NCBI GenBank assembly: GCA_023250155.1
Contig: JAHFBG010000007.1
Coordinates: forward strand, 93,219-157,218
Source: Candidatus Melainabacteria bacterium
GTDB lineage: Bacteria; Cyanobacteriota; Vampirovibrionia; 2-02-FULL-35-15
Direction of reading: 5' to 3'
DNA length: 64,000 nt
Part shown: positions 54,666 to 62,249 of the stretch, piece by piece
How positions within the stretch are numbered: position 1 is the stretch's first letter
Layout: each line of letters begins with the position of its first letter
Program-made: the position numbers and the translations under genes
The notes under the pieces: generated by a model
Databases searched by the model: none
Seen by the model: the letters and a program-made list of their open reading frames with translations, nothing else
Told to the model about the DNA's origin: nothing

Positions 54666-54980
54666 ATGAAGAAAATATTTTTAAGTTTCCTCTCTTTAAT
54701 CTTGTGTATATCCTATATACCAGCATTAGCTTTTGAAGATGATTTATATGCAGAAAGAGTTGATGCGCAGGATAATAGTTCAGATGGTAGTAATGAAGTA
54801 ACTCACAAATCTAAAAAACACAAAAAGAAAAAATCAAAGAGTAAAATCACATTACCGCCAAGCGTAAAGAATGAAGATGGAAGTGTAGATGATGTGGATG
54901 ATGTAGTACTGTTTCTTGATAGAAAAGTAGAAGACAGTGATGATAATGATGAAGAATATGATGATGAAGACGGTGGATAG
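54666..54980 (+). CDS. Small secreted protein with charged tail
   Basis: A 104-residue protein with a signal peptide ending PALA. It has a Lys-rich stretch (KSKKHKKKKSKSK, about residues 48-60) and a long Asp/Glu-rich tail (DSDDNDEEYDDEDGG). Strong low complexity suggests disorder. It probably shares a transcript with the Cys-rich gene before it. Confidence 0.65.
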   Translation: MKKIFLSFLSLILCISYIPALAFEDDLYAERVDAQDNSSDGSNEVTHKSKKHKKKKSKSKITLPPSVKNEDGSVDDVDDVVLFLDRKVEDSDDNDEEYDDEDGG

Positions 54981-54983
54981 AAG

Positions 54984-55673
54984 CTAATCTCTGTTTCTAT
55001 TTGCAAACAAGATATAACCCCATCTCAATATTTCAACTAAACTATACAATGCCGCAGCTATATAAGTAAAAGCACAAGCTTGTAAGATTTGATTTGCTTT
55101 TGTTTTTTCATCAGATGATATATAACCTGCTCCTTCTAAGACTGGCACTGCTCTTCCAAAGCTGGCATCAAGCTCTACAGGAAGAGTAATCACTTGAAAA
55201 AAGAAAATTCCAACATACATAAAAAAACCGACTAGTGCAGTTAATTTCCAGATTGGGCTAGCTAAGAAAGCTGTTAAAAGAAAACTAAATGCTAATAGCA
55301 TAGGTCCAAATTGGCAAATTTGAATGACAGGCATAACAGCAGCACGTAGCTTCATAAAACCATAGTTTTCAGCGTCTTGAATAGCATGTCCACATTCATG
55401 TGCTGCTACGGTTACAGCAGCTAGTGATTTTCCATGGTAAAAGTTCTCAGATAGTCTAACTGTTTTATCTCTTGGATCATAATGATCTCCTTGACGTGTA
55501 GATTCAACTTTTACATTGTTTAAATTGTGTCTGTTTAATATCTCCCTTGCAATTTCAGCACCAGTTCTTCCTATGGAAGAGGGTTCATTTGTAAACTTGT
55601 TTAATATACCTCTAACCCATAGTTGTGGAAGTATTATTAATGCTATTCCTGTAATCCATAGTAAAGTCATCAT
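54984..55673 (-). CDS. Membrane zinc metallopeptidase (YugP family)
   Basis: A 229-residue membrane protein. The zinc-binding motif AAHECGHAIQDAEN (an HExxH type, HECGH) lies near residue 93, after an N-terminal membrane helix, with several C-terminal helices. YugP-type proteins are neutral zinc metallopeptidases of unknown substrate, probably acting at the inner membrane. It is convergent with the small secreted genes. Confidence 0.88.
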   Translation of the reverse strand: MMTLLWITGIALIILPQLWVRGILNKFTNEPSSIGRTGAEIAREILNRHNLNNVKVESTRQGDHYDPRDKTVRLSENFYHGKSLAAVTVAAHECGHAIQDAENYGFMKLRAAVMPVIQICQFGPMLLAFSFLLTAFLASPIWKLTALVGFFMYVGIFFFQVITLPVELDASFGRAVPVLEGAGYISSDEKTKANQILQACAFTYIAAALYSLVEILRWGYILFANRNRD

Positions 55674-55709
55674 ATGCTTTTCCTCCGTATTTATAATTAT
55701 ACTAGGATT

Positions 55710-56663
55710 CTAGCGATTAGCAAATTTATCACCAATTTTTATTCTTGCACCGTTAACCCAATCTTTAGAATTAATAATTTTTTTATTTTCTGGCTGTACT
55801 TTGTATATATCTATGAAACTATCCTGGGTTTTGACTCTTATATAATCTTTAATTTCTATTATGGTTCCAGATTCAGAGGCAAGAGGCAAGAGGCAAGAGG
55901 CAAGAGGTGGAATTCGTGATTCCCAAAGTTTTACAGTAGTATTATTAAAATGTGTGTATGCTGATGGCCATGGTTGTATAGCACGAATCTTATTATGAAT
56001 GTTTTTGGTAGTATCATCCCATTTAATTAAACCTAGCTCTTTCTTTAATGATGGGGCTTTAGAAACTTGTGAATTATCTTGTGGTATAAACTTAGCTTCA
56101 TTTTTATTTATCAGATTAAGGGCATTGACCAATGCTGATGCACCAAGCAAACTTAGTTTGTTAGTTAGTTCAACAGCTGTTTCATTTTCATCAATTGTGC
56201 ATTTTTCTTGAAGTAAAACAGGACCAGTATCTAGACCAAGCTCTGTTTTCATAATGGATACACCAGTTTCAGTTTCTCCCTTTATGATTGCCCAGTTTAT
56301 TGGTGCAGCACCACGGTATTTAGGAAGTAGTGAAGCATGAACGTTTATTACACCAAGAGGTGCAATATCTAATACTTCTTGATTTAAAATTTGCCCAAAT
56401 GCACAGGTGATTAAAATATCTGGATTTAGATCTTTTAAACGCTTTATAAGTTCTTTATCTTGTGAGATTTTTTCAGCTTGAAAAAGAAGTAAGCTTTTTT
56501 CAAGAGCAAGTTTTTTTACAGGTGGTTCTTTTATTTTATTTCCTCTACCTGCTTGTTTATCGGTTTGTGTACAAACAGCAAGGATCTTAACCCATGTAGT
56601 GTTAAGAAGTGATTCTAAAGAAGGAATTGCAAAGTCTGGAGTGCCAAGATAAACTACTTTCAT
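55710..56663 (-). CDS. fmt: Methionyl-tRNA formyltransferase with repeat in the C-terminal domain
   Basis: A 317-residue enzyme that formylates initiator Met-tRNA. N terminus VVYLGTPDFAIPSLESLL and the signature ASLLPKYRGAAPINWAI are present. Near residue 255, the frame passes through PLASCLLPLASE, encoded by 4.7 copies of the 7-bp unit AGAGGCA (55875-55907). That stretch lies in the C-terminal tRNA-binding domain. Because 7 is not a multiple of 3, a change in copy number would shift the frame. Confidence 0.95.
   Translation of the reverse strand: MKVVYLGTPDFAIPSLESLLNTTWVKILAVCTQTDKQAGRGNKIKEPPVKKLALEKSLLLFQAEKISQDKELIKRLKDLNPDILITCAFGQILNQEVLDIAPLGVINVHASLLPKYRGAAPINWAIIKGETETGVSIMKTELGLDTGPVLLQEKCTIDENETAVELTNKLSLLGASALVNALNLINKNEAKFIPQDNSQVSKAPSLKKELGLIKWDDTTKNIHNKIRAIQPWPSAYTHFNNTTVKLWESRIPPLASCLLPLASESGTIIEIKDYIRVKTQDSFIDIYKVQPENKKIINSKDWVNGARIKIGDKFANR
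55875..55907. repeat. 7-bp tandem repeat inside fmt
   Basis: AGAGGCA repeated four times plus AGAGG, without error. Copy-number change by slippage would change the reading frame of the fmt C terminus. Confidence 0.85.
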
Positions 56664-56729
56664 TTGTATTATTTATTATTACATAGATTAATTTTGTAAG
56701 ACACCTTTCATCATATATCTTACATCTTG

Positions 56730-56735
56730 TATAAT
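56730..56735 (+). promoter_or_regulatory. -10 element before pyrB
   Basis: A perfect TATAAT within TGTATAATATCT, the same context as before ilvE. The RNA would start near 56743, leaving only about 5 nt before the ATG at 56749. Confidence 0.5.
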
Positions 56736-56748
56736 ATCTTTGAATTAT

Positions 56749-57804
56749 ATGTCAAAAAAAGAACAAGTAATGTCCAGCGATATGGATAAAAAGAAAATCC
56801 TAAGTCCTGAAGAAATTGGTATTGAGATCATAAACAAAAAAGAATTTAATTGGAATAGAAAAAACTTATTAACTACACAAGATCTATCACTTGAAGAAAT
56901 TGGTTTAATTATAAATACAGCAAAATCACTTTCAGAAATACTTACCAGACAAGTTAAAAAAGTACCTACTATGCGAGGGAAGGTAATTATAAACTTGTTT
57001 TATGAAAATAGTACAAGAACAAGATCTAGCTTTGAGCTTGCAGGGAAATATCTTTCAGCTGATGTTACAAATTTCTCTATATCTACATCTTCAGTAAAAA
57101 AAGGAGAAACTTTACAAGATACAGCTCAAACCTTAATTCAAATGGGAGCTGATGCTGTGGTCATACGACATCAGCATTCTGGTATTCCATATCAGTTATC
57201 TCAGTTCTTACCAAAAAATATTTCATTGATTAATGCAGGTGATGGCTCCAATGAACATCCAACTCAGGCATTATTAGATCTTTATACCATTGCAGAAATT
57301 AGCTGTGATGAGGATTTTACAGTATCACATTCATTACAAAGTAAAAAAATTGCTATAGTTGGCGATATTTTACATAGTAGAGTAGCCAGATCCAATATAT
57401 GGCTTCTAAAAAAACTTGGTATGGACATAAATCTATGTGGTCCACCAACATTGCTACCTAGCATAATGAAAGAATTTGGAGTTAAAGTTCACTGGAATTT
57501 AAATGATGCTATAAAAGATGCAGATTTTATTATGGTTCTTAGACTACAGACAGAAAGACAGTCAGGAGGGCTCATTCCTTCTTTAGATGAGTATCATAGG
57601 TTATATGGTCTTACTCATGAAAAAATCAAACTAGCAAAAAATATAGTTAAGGTATTGCACCCAGGACCTATGAATAGAGGAGTAGAAATTACATCAGAGC
57701 TTGCAGATGATCTAAAATACTCACTTATAAATAAACAAGTTTCAAATGGTGTAGCAGTAAGAATGGCACTTTTATATCTTCTTGTGTTTGCTTCGAACAA
57801 TTAG
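56749..57804 (+). CDS. pyrB: Aspartate carbamoyltransferase
   Basis: A 351-residue enzyme from the ATG at 56749; later in-frame ATGs exist at 56770 and 56782. It has the carbamoyl-phosphate motif FYENSTRTRSSFEL, the NEHPTQALLDLYTI segment and the end PGPMNRGVEIT. An N-terminal extension of about 40 residues precedes the usual start. No SD was seen at 56749, and the TATAAT is close, so translation may be near-leaderless. It opens pyrimidine synthesis. Confidence 0.95.
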   Translation: MSKKEQVMSSDMDKKKILSPEEIGIEIINKKEFNWNRKNLLTTQDLSLEEIGLIINTAKSLSEILTRQVKKVPTMRGKVIINLFYENSTRTRSSFELAGKYLSADVTNFSISTSSVKKGETLQDTAQTLIQMGADAVVIRHQHSGIPYQLSQFLPKNISLINAGDGSNEHPTQALLDLYTIAEISCDEDFTVSHSLQSKKIAIVGDILHSRVARSNIWLLKKLGMDINLCGPPTLLPSIMKEFGVKVHWNLNDAIKDADFIMVLRLQTERQSGGLIPSLDEYHRLYGLTHEKIKLAKNIVKVLHPGPMNRGVEITSELADDLKYSLINKQVSNGVAVRMALLYLLVFASNN

Positions 57805-57920
57805 CTTTTTTTTGTACGTTTTTTATCGTAATAAATGAAACCAGCTGTAATAGCCATAGGTAGCAGAAAAGTTACAAAGAAAAATACTAATATTTCATAG
57901 TGTTCTATTATTTCATTCAT
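57801..57920 (-). CDS. 39-residue single-helix membrane protein (second locus)
   Basis: A tiny gene: MNEIIEHYEILVFFFV, one helix, then DKKRTKKS. It overlaps the upstream 70-residue gene by 4 bp (ATGA), exactly as the 36-residue gene does at 17014, and has a similar start and helix. It overlaps the convergent pyrB by 4 bp. The repeated gene pair argues for a real function. Confidence 0.55.
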   Translation of the reverse strand: MNEIIEHYEILVFFFVTFLLPMAITAGFIYYDKKRTKKS

Positions 57921-58129
57921 TTATTCTTCTCCTTAATAAAGATATACCCTAAGTAAAAGAGGAAATAACTTGATATTGATATTAAAATTGCAAATCCAAG
58001 ATATCCAGTATTGAAAAAGTCTTTTTTAAATACAACAGCTTGAAATATTATTGATCCAGCAGGAGCTAGAAAAGCAAAACCAATGTTTTTGAAAATCCCT
58101 GAAAAATACTTTTGCTCTTCTGTAATCAT
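57917..58129 (-). CDS. 70-residue two-helix membrane protein (second locus)
   Basis: Begins MITEEQKYFSGIFKNIGFAF with two hydrophobic segments (about residues 11-30 and 40-62). It is a paralogue of the 74-residue protein at 17121. A TGTAAC-N5-GTTACA palindrome lies 35 bp upstream of its start. Function unknown. Confidence 0.65.
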   Translation of the reverse strand: MITEEQKYFSGIFKNIGFAFLAPAGSIIFQAVVFKKDFFNTGYLGFAILISISSYFLFYLGYIFIKEKNK

Positions 58130-58163
58130 GACTTTTAATATAGCATTAGCTGTTATAAAAAGC

Positions 58164-58180
58164 TGTAACCGCCAGTTACA
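58164..58180. repeat. Palindromic element TGTAAC-N5-GTTACA
   Basis: TGTAAC CGCCA GTTACA lies 34 bp upstream of the 70-residue gene start. It differs from the copy at 17407 at one spacer base. Confidence 0.55.
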
Positions 58181-58212
58181 TCAGATGAAATTAATAAAAA
58201 TTTTATTTTCGT

Positions 58213-58229
58213 TGTAACCCAGAGTTACA
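58213..58229. repeat. Palindromic element TGTAAC-N5-GTTACA, third copy
   Basis: TGTAAC CCAGA GTTACA ends one base before the stop codon of the gene at 58231, in the same position relative to a stop as the copy at 17407. Confidence 0.5.
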
Positions 58230-58230
58230 A

Positions 58231-58662
58231 TTAGAGATTGAATTCTATAGAAAGAGCTTTAGTAAGAATTTTTAAATACTCTTCAAGGTGTAATGCTGCA
58301 AGCTTACTAAAGCCCCTATCACGAACTAAATCATAAGGTTTTTCTTTTATAATAGGTTTTAAAACAATATTTCCTTCTCTTCCAATAAATGCTCTTAAGT
58401 TTTTTCGTGGAAAATCAATAAATGCAATTTGTCTTTTACAATCAAAAATGAATCTACTTTTTACACCATAAAAAACAGTTGCTGCTGCAATCATCTCAAT
58501 ATCTTTAGCATTTCTTTTAATGGTGTAATTGAGAGGGACTTCCTCACCTTCTACATTTCTAGATATTGATTTATGATCTGGTAATTGTTCACAAACAACG
58601 CTTTTCATGGTGACCCACTGAAAATCTTTTGCAATTGGAGAAATAACAACAAGTGTAAACAT
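58231..58662 (-). CDS. Hypothetical 143-residue protein
   Basis: A basic protein, soluble in its body, with a short hydrophobic start (MFTLVVISPIA). Segments such as ESMIAAATVFYGVKSRFIFD-like and IDFPRKNLRAFIGREG look globular. No family recognised. A weak ECF-type promoter (GGAATAAA-N14-CGTT, 58731 to 58706 on the minus strand) and AAAGGAA come before it. It may belong to the sigma-factor regulon, but this is weak. Confidence 0.6.
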   Translation of the reverse strand: MFTLVVISPIAKDFQWVTMKSVVCEQLPDHKSISRNVEGEEVPLNYTIKRNAKDIEMIAAATVFYGVKSRFIFDCKRQIAFIDFPRKNLRAFIGREGNIVLKPIIKEKPYDLVRDRGFSKLAALHLEEYLKILTKALSIEFNL

Positions 58663-58744
58663 AGCTAAGAAGTTTTCCTTTTATAAATCCTTGTACACTT
58701 TATATAACGAGAGCTTAATTTTTTTTATTCCAAGAAAATTTACA

Positions 58745-58773
58745 AAAATGTAAAGGCATGATTTTTACATTTT
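58745..58773 (-). terminator. Putative terminator after the 115-residue gene
   Basis: AAAATGTAAA (58745-58754) pairs with TTTACATTTT (58764-58773) across a 9-nt loop, 30 bp after the 115-residue gene on the minus strand. The T-run is short. Confidence 0.5.
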
Positions 58774-58802
58774 ACATAAAATATTTATCTTGTACATCAA
58801 TC

Positions 58803-59150
58803 TTAAGTTCTATCTAACAAATCTTTTGTTAAATCAATCAAATCATCTTTTTTCACATTATATGAAATTTTAAATTCACTGCTATCACCAGATTCTTTTA
58901 GCAATTCTTTTATTAGCTTGATTAAATCATCTTTTTTCATGTTTTGTAAAAAGCTAGTTTTCTCTTTAGCATTCATATTATCTAAAAGTTCTAGGATAGT
59001 TGGCTTACGATTTTTAATTAATGGTCTTACAATTGGTTCATGAGGTGCTATTAAATCTTCACCAGTAGTTAGTTTATATGGTCTCGGTAGTGGAGCCAGT
59101 GGTGCGTCTCCAATATTAATGCTCTTAATTGGTTTAGTTAAGATAAACAT
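58803..59150 (-). CDS. Hypothetical 115-residue protein with duplicated helix
   Basis: No signal peptide. The C-terminal half has an internal repeat: MKKDDLIKLIKELL and VKKDDLIDLTKDLL. It is the last of three co-directional genes (59926, 59155, 58803), with only a 4-bp gap to the previous one. Function unknown. Confidence 0.65.
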   Translation of the reverse strand: MFILTKPIKSINIGDAPLAPLPRPYKLTTGEDLIAPHEPIVRPLIKNRKPTILELLDNMNAKEKTSFLQNMKKDDLIKLIKELLKESGDSSEFKISYNVKKDDLIDLTKDLLDRT

Positions 59151-59154
59151 TTAT

Positions 59155-59916
59155 TTACTTCTTGTCTGAATGAACAAAAATCGTAAAGTCTTCTAGTTTT
59201 TTTAGACTTATTCCCCATACAGGGCTATAAGGAGGTTCAATTGTTTTTTCAGCATCCTTATTAAAAGCTTTCATTGATAAAAACAAATCATTTCTTAGTT
59301 TACGGACATTTCTTAAATCTTCTTGATAAACCGTAAAGAATTCCAATTCATGTTCTACTTCTTGTTTAAGTTTTTCTCCTTTAAGCTCAGATTTATTTTT
59401 CTTTAGATATCCTTCAATTTTTTCTGCGATCTCTTTAGGCTCCATTGTGCTATAAGCCCATGTAAATGGACTTCCTTTTTGTGCCATGTCAAGGAGTCTA
59501 GTAAATGCTTCTAATTGCTCTTCATTTGGTTTTTTAATTGAATAGTTATTGCCAGTTAATTCTATAAAGTCATCACTTCTTTTAACTATTTTAACAGCAA
59601 TATCTCTAGCTTTTAAAATATCATTTTTGCTGTCAGAAACCATATACAAACCAATAAGTATATTAGGAAGACTAGAAGAAGCTAATCCACCAAGCTCTTT
59701 TGCAAGCTCACGTTCTTTTGTCTCTAAAGTTTGTCGTTCTTTATCAAGTACTTCTTTAGACTTTATATTTAGTGGTTTAATATCAGCTAATTTTATTTCT
59801 GGTTTACCTTCATTTAGTTTTACAGCTTGAGGCTTTTCTTCTGTTTTGTTACAAGAAGTATTTGCAAGAGGTAGTGATAGTGCTGTTGCTGCTAATAAAG
59901 TTCTTACGATTTGCAT
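59155..59916 (-). CDS. Lipoprotein, second of a tandem pair
   Basis: A 253-residue predicted lipoprotein (lipobox LANTSC near residue 20). The body is Lys/Glu-rich helix, with WAYSTMEPKEIAEKIEGYL in the middle and the C-terminal motif YSPVWGISLKKLEDF. It resembles the gene at 59926 (YEPTWGLSLELLKSL), so both derive from a duplication. It may sit on the inner or outer membrane. No known family recognised. Confidence 0.75.
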   Translation of the reverse strand: MQIVRTLLAATALSLPLANTSCNKTEEKPQAVKLNEGKPEIKLADIKPLNIKSKEVLDKERQTLETKERELAKELGGLASSSLPNILIGLYMVSDSKNDILKARDIAVKIVKRSDDFIELTGNNYSIKKPNEEQLEAFTRLLDMAQKGSPFTWAYSTMEPKEIAEKIEGYLKKNKSELKGEKLKQEVEHELEFFTVYQEDLRNVRKLRNDLFLSMKAFNKDAEKTIEPPYSPVWGISLKKLEDFTIFVHSDKK

Positions 59917-59925
59917 ATTTCTCCT

Positions 59926-60675
59926 TTATTTAATTGACTTTAAAGATTTTAATAGTTCTAGACTTAATCCCCACGTAGGCTCATAAGGTGCTTGACCAGC
60001 GACTCTAGCATCCTCATTAAACTTTTCTAGCGCTTGAATTAGTTTTGGTTTTTCTTTAGCTAAATCATCAAACATTTTTGTGTAAATTTCAAAAGTCTCT
60101 GAAGCAAGTTCTTTTGACTCTTTAATATTTTCTTCTGGTCTATTTCTCTTTTTTGAATTATTTTCTACTTTATTAAGTACGCCATCTAGTGTTACTGATG
60201 GAGCTACCTTATCAGCCATAGTAATCAGCTTAATATAAGCATCTACTTGATCCTTGCTTGGCTGAACATGAAAATCAGTTTTTTGTCTTTTAGGAGGGAC
60301 AATAGATCTAACTACTCTGTTCACTTCATCAGTTACTTTCTCCAGAGCAGTTTCAGGTGGAACAATAGCATCACAGTGACCCATTATGGTACCTAAAAAT
60401 TCTTGACCTGTAAAATTTAATTGTACATAGGGATTATCCATATTTTCATCTCTTAGATGGGAAGATACCATATCTAGCCACATAGTCCAGCGATCAAGCT
60501 TTTTAACAAAATCACCTTCCTTCTTTTTTAATTCTATTCTTTCAAGATCTATAACTTCTTTTGTTTTTGCATTAGCTACTTTTACAATTTCTGGTTTATT
60601 GTTTTGAGTACAATTACTCATTGCAAATACCCCAGCTAATCCTGCAAGTACAACTGATGCTCTAAGTAATTTCAT
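59926..60675 (-). CDS. Lipoprotein, first of a tandem pair
   Basis: A 249-residue predicted lipoprotein (lipobox AMSNC near residue 22) with AAGGAG-like sites upstream. Charged helices dominate; a VQPSKDQVDAYIKL segment occurs near residue 145. The C terminus ends YEPTWGLSLELLKSLKS, shared with the neighbour. The promoter at 60713-60741 drives the row of three genes. Confidence 0.75.
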   Translation of the reverse strand: MKLLRASVVLAGLAGVFAMSNCTQNNKPEIVKVANAKTKEVIDLERIELKKKEGDFVKKLDRWTMWLDMVSSHLRDENMDNPYVQLNFTGQEFLGTIMGHCDAIVPPETALEKVTDEVNRVVRSIVPPKRQKTDFHVQPSKDQVDAYIKLITMADKVAPSVTLDGVLNKVENNSKKRNRPEENIKESKELASETFEIYTKMFDDLAKEKPKLIQALEKFNEDARVAGQAPYEPTWGLSLELLKSLKSIK

Positions 60676-60712
60676 CTTTTTTTTCTCCTTTGAAAACTTA
60701 TAAATGTAGTTT

Positions 60713-60741
60713 AGAATAACCTAGTTTAAAGCGATAGACAA
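60713..60741 (-). promoter_or_regulatory. Sigma-70-type promoter of the lipoprotein cluster
   Basis: On the minus strand TTGTCT (60741-60736) and TATTCT (60718-60713) with a 17-bp spacer, about 38 bp before the start of the gene at 60675. Confidence 0.6.
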
Positions 60742-60888
60742 TATGTCAAGTTTTAAAAACCAATCTGTATTAAAGTATTTAAACTTGATATAAATTCTTT
60801 TTCAATTGCTTGAAAAATATCTTTAGAGGACTTAATATATTGTTAAGTTTATATATTTTATTAATGCTTGTTCTAAAAAGTTGTAAAC

Positions 60889-62202
60889 ATGAAGATTCCA
60901 CACATACATACACAAATAAGCAGAAGAAATTTTTTACAAGTGCTTGGTTTAGCTACTGCTACAACTGCAACATCACCCAATGAATTATATTCTTCTAGTA
61001 GTACCGTCTCCACTGTTCCAAGATTTGATTTGCGTGCTACTCACAGAGTCGTTCCTGACGGAAGATCTAGAAAGCCAGTTCTTTTTATCTGGCTTGGTGG
61101 TGGAGTCAGCCATATAGATTCTTTTTGTCCACTTCCAGGTGCTCCAGAAAATATAAGAGGTCCATTTAACTCAATTCCTACTAGAGTTCCTGGACTACGA
61201 ATATCAGATCAATTGCCACTTATGGCAAGAAGAATACATGAGACAGCTCTTCTTAAAAATATTTATCACACAGAACCTGAACATAGACTTGCCACAAACA
61301 TTGCATTTACTGGAAGTGATTCTCAAAATGTAGAAAGAGTACCTATATATAAACCATTTACAACTCGCTTTGATAAATACTTAAGTGACAATAATTTAGG
61401 ACGACACATGATATTTAAAACTCACTATGGAAATTTTTATGAGGCAATGGGTGCATATGACTCATTGATAGTCTATAGAAATAAAAATGAAAATAATACT
61501 TACAGAGATCCTGATAGACCATATTGGTCACCATTTGGTGAAGATGTAGACATTGAAAGACTTCAAGGACAAACAGCATTACTTGGAAGATTAAATTCTG
61601 CAAGAAACCTACGAGGTCCTCAGTTTGACAGATGGGATGAGCTTGTTCGTGGTGCTGTTTCTATGTCTGTTGGAGATTTAAATAAAGCATTTGATTTAAG
61701 TAGAGTAGAACCAAGAGTTAGAGATAGATATCCAAATACCGATTTTGGAAATAGTGCATTAATTGCAAGCAGATTAATTGATGTCGGTGCACAGTTTATA
61801 ACATTAAGTGACGATAGATGGGATGATCATTCTGAAATCGAAAGAGAGTTAAAAGTAAAATTACCAGAACTCGATAGGATATTAGCTTCTTTAATTGATG
61901 ATCTTGGAGACAGAGCTGTCATTGTAGTAGCATCGGAATTTGGCAGGCTACCACGTCAAACTCATACAGATGGAAGAGCACCTGGCAGGAATCATTGGCC
62001 TTTTTCAAACTTTATGCTTGTTCATGGAATAGGGCAAAAAGTAATTGGAGAATTGGATAATAGCGGAAGAATTCGAGGTACTGCTTTTGATGCAAAATTA
62101 CTTGGACCTACAATATTCAAACTGGCTGGTTATGAATTAGTAGAGGAAAGGTCGGATAGAGAGTTAACAAATTACGCAATGCCATATTATCCAATTGTTT
62201 AA
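60889..62202 (+). CDS. Tat-exported DUF1501-like protein
   Basis: A 437-residue protein with a twin-arginine signal, ISRRNFLQVLGLATA (residues 11-25). The body matches the DUF1501 sulfatase-like family: LFIWLGGGVSHIDSFCPLPGAP near residue 67, a central YRDPDRPYWSPFG and C-terminal VVASEFGRLPRQTHTDGRAPGRNHWPF-type segment. DUF1501 proteins are common in Planctomycetes and a few others; their function is not established, though an alkaline phosphatase-type fold is suggested. It is alone, with no partner gene beside it. Confidence 0.88.
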   Translation: MKIPHIHTQISRRNFLQVLGLATATTATSPNELYSSSSTVSTVPRFDLRATHRVVPDGRSRKPVLFIWLGGGVSHIDSFCPLPGAPENIRGPFNSIPTRVPGLRISDQLPLMARRIHETALLKNIYHTEPEHRLATNIAFTGSDSQNVERVPIYKPFTTRFDKYLSDNNLGRHMIFKTHYGNFYEAMGAYDSLIVYRNKNENNTYRDPDRPYWSPFGEDVDIERLQGQTALLGRLNSARNLRGPQFDRWDELVRGAVSMSVGDLNKAFDLSRVEPRVRDRYPNTDFGNSALIASRLIDVGAQFITLSDDRWDDHSEIERELKVKLPELDRILASLIDDLGDRAVIVVASEFGRLPRQTHTDGRAPGRNHWPFSNFMLVHGIGQKVIGELDNSGRIRGTAFDAKLLGPTIFKLAGYELVEERSDRELTNYAMPYYPIV

Positions 62203-62249
62203 AAATACTTTGGTTCTTGATTTTTTATTTGATGAATAAAACTTGGTTT

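Noticed and set aside
55875..55907. CRISPR-like array
   Set aside because: The unit is 7 bp without spacers; it is a simple tandem repeat.
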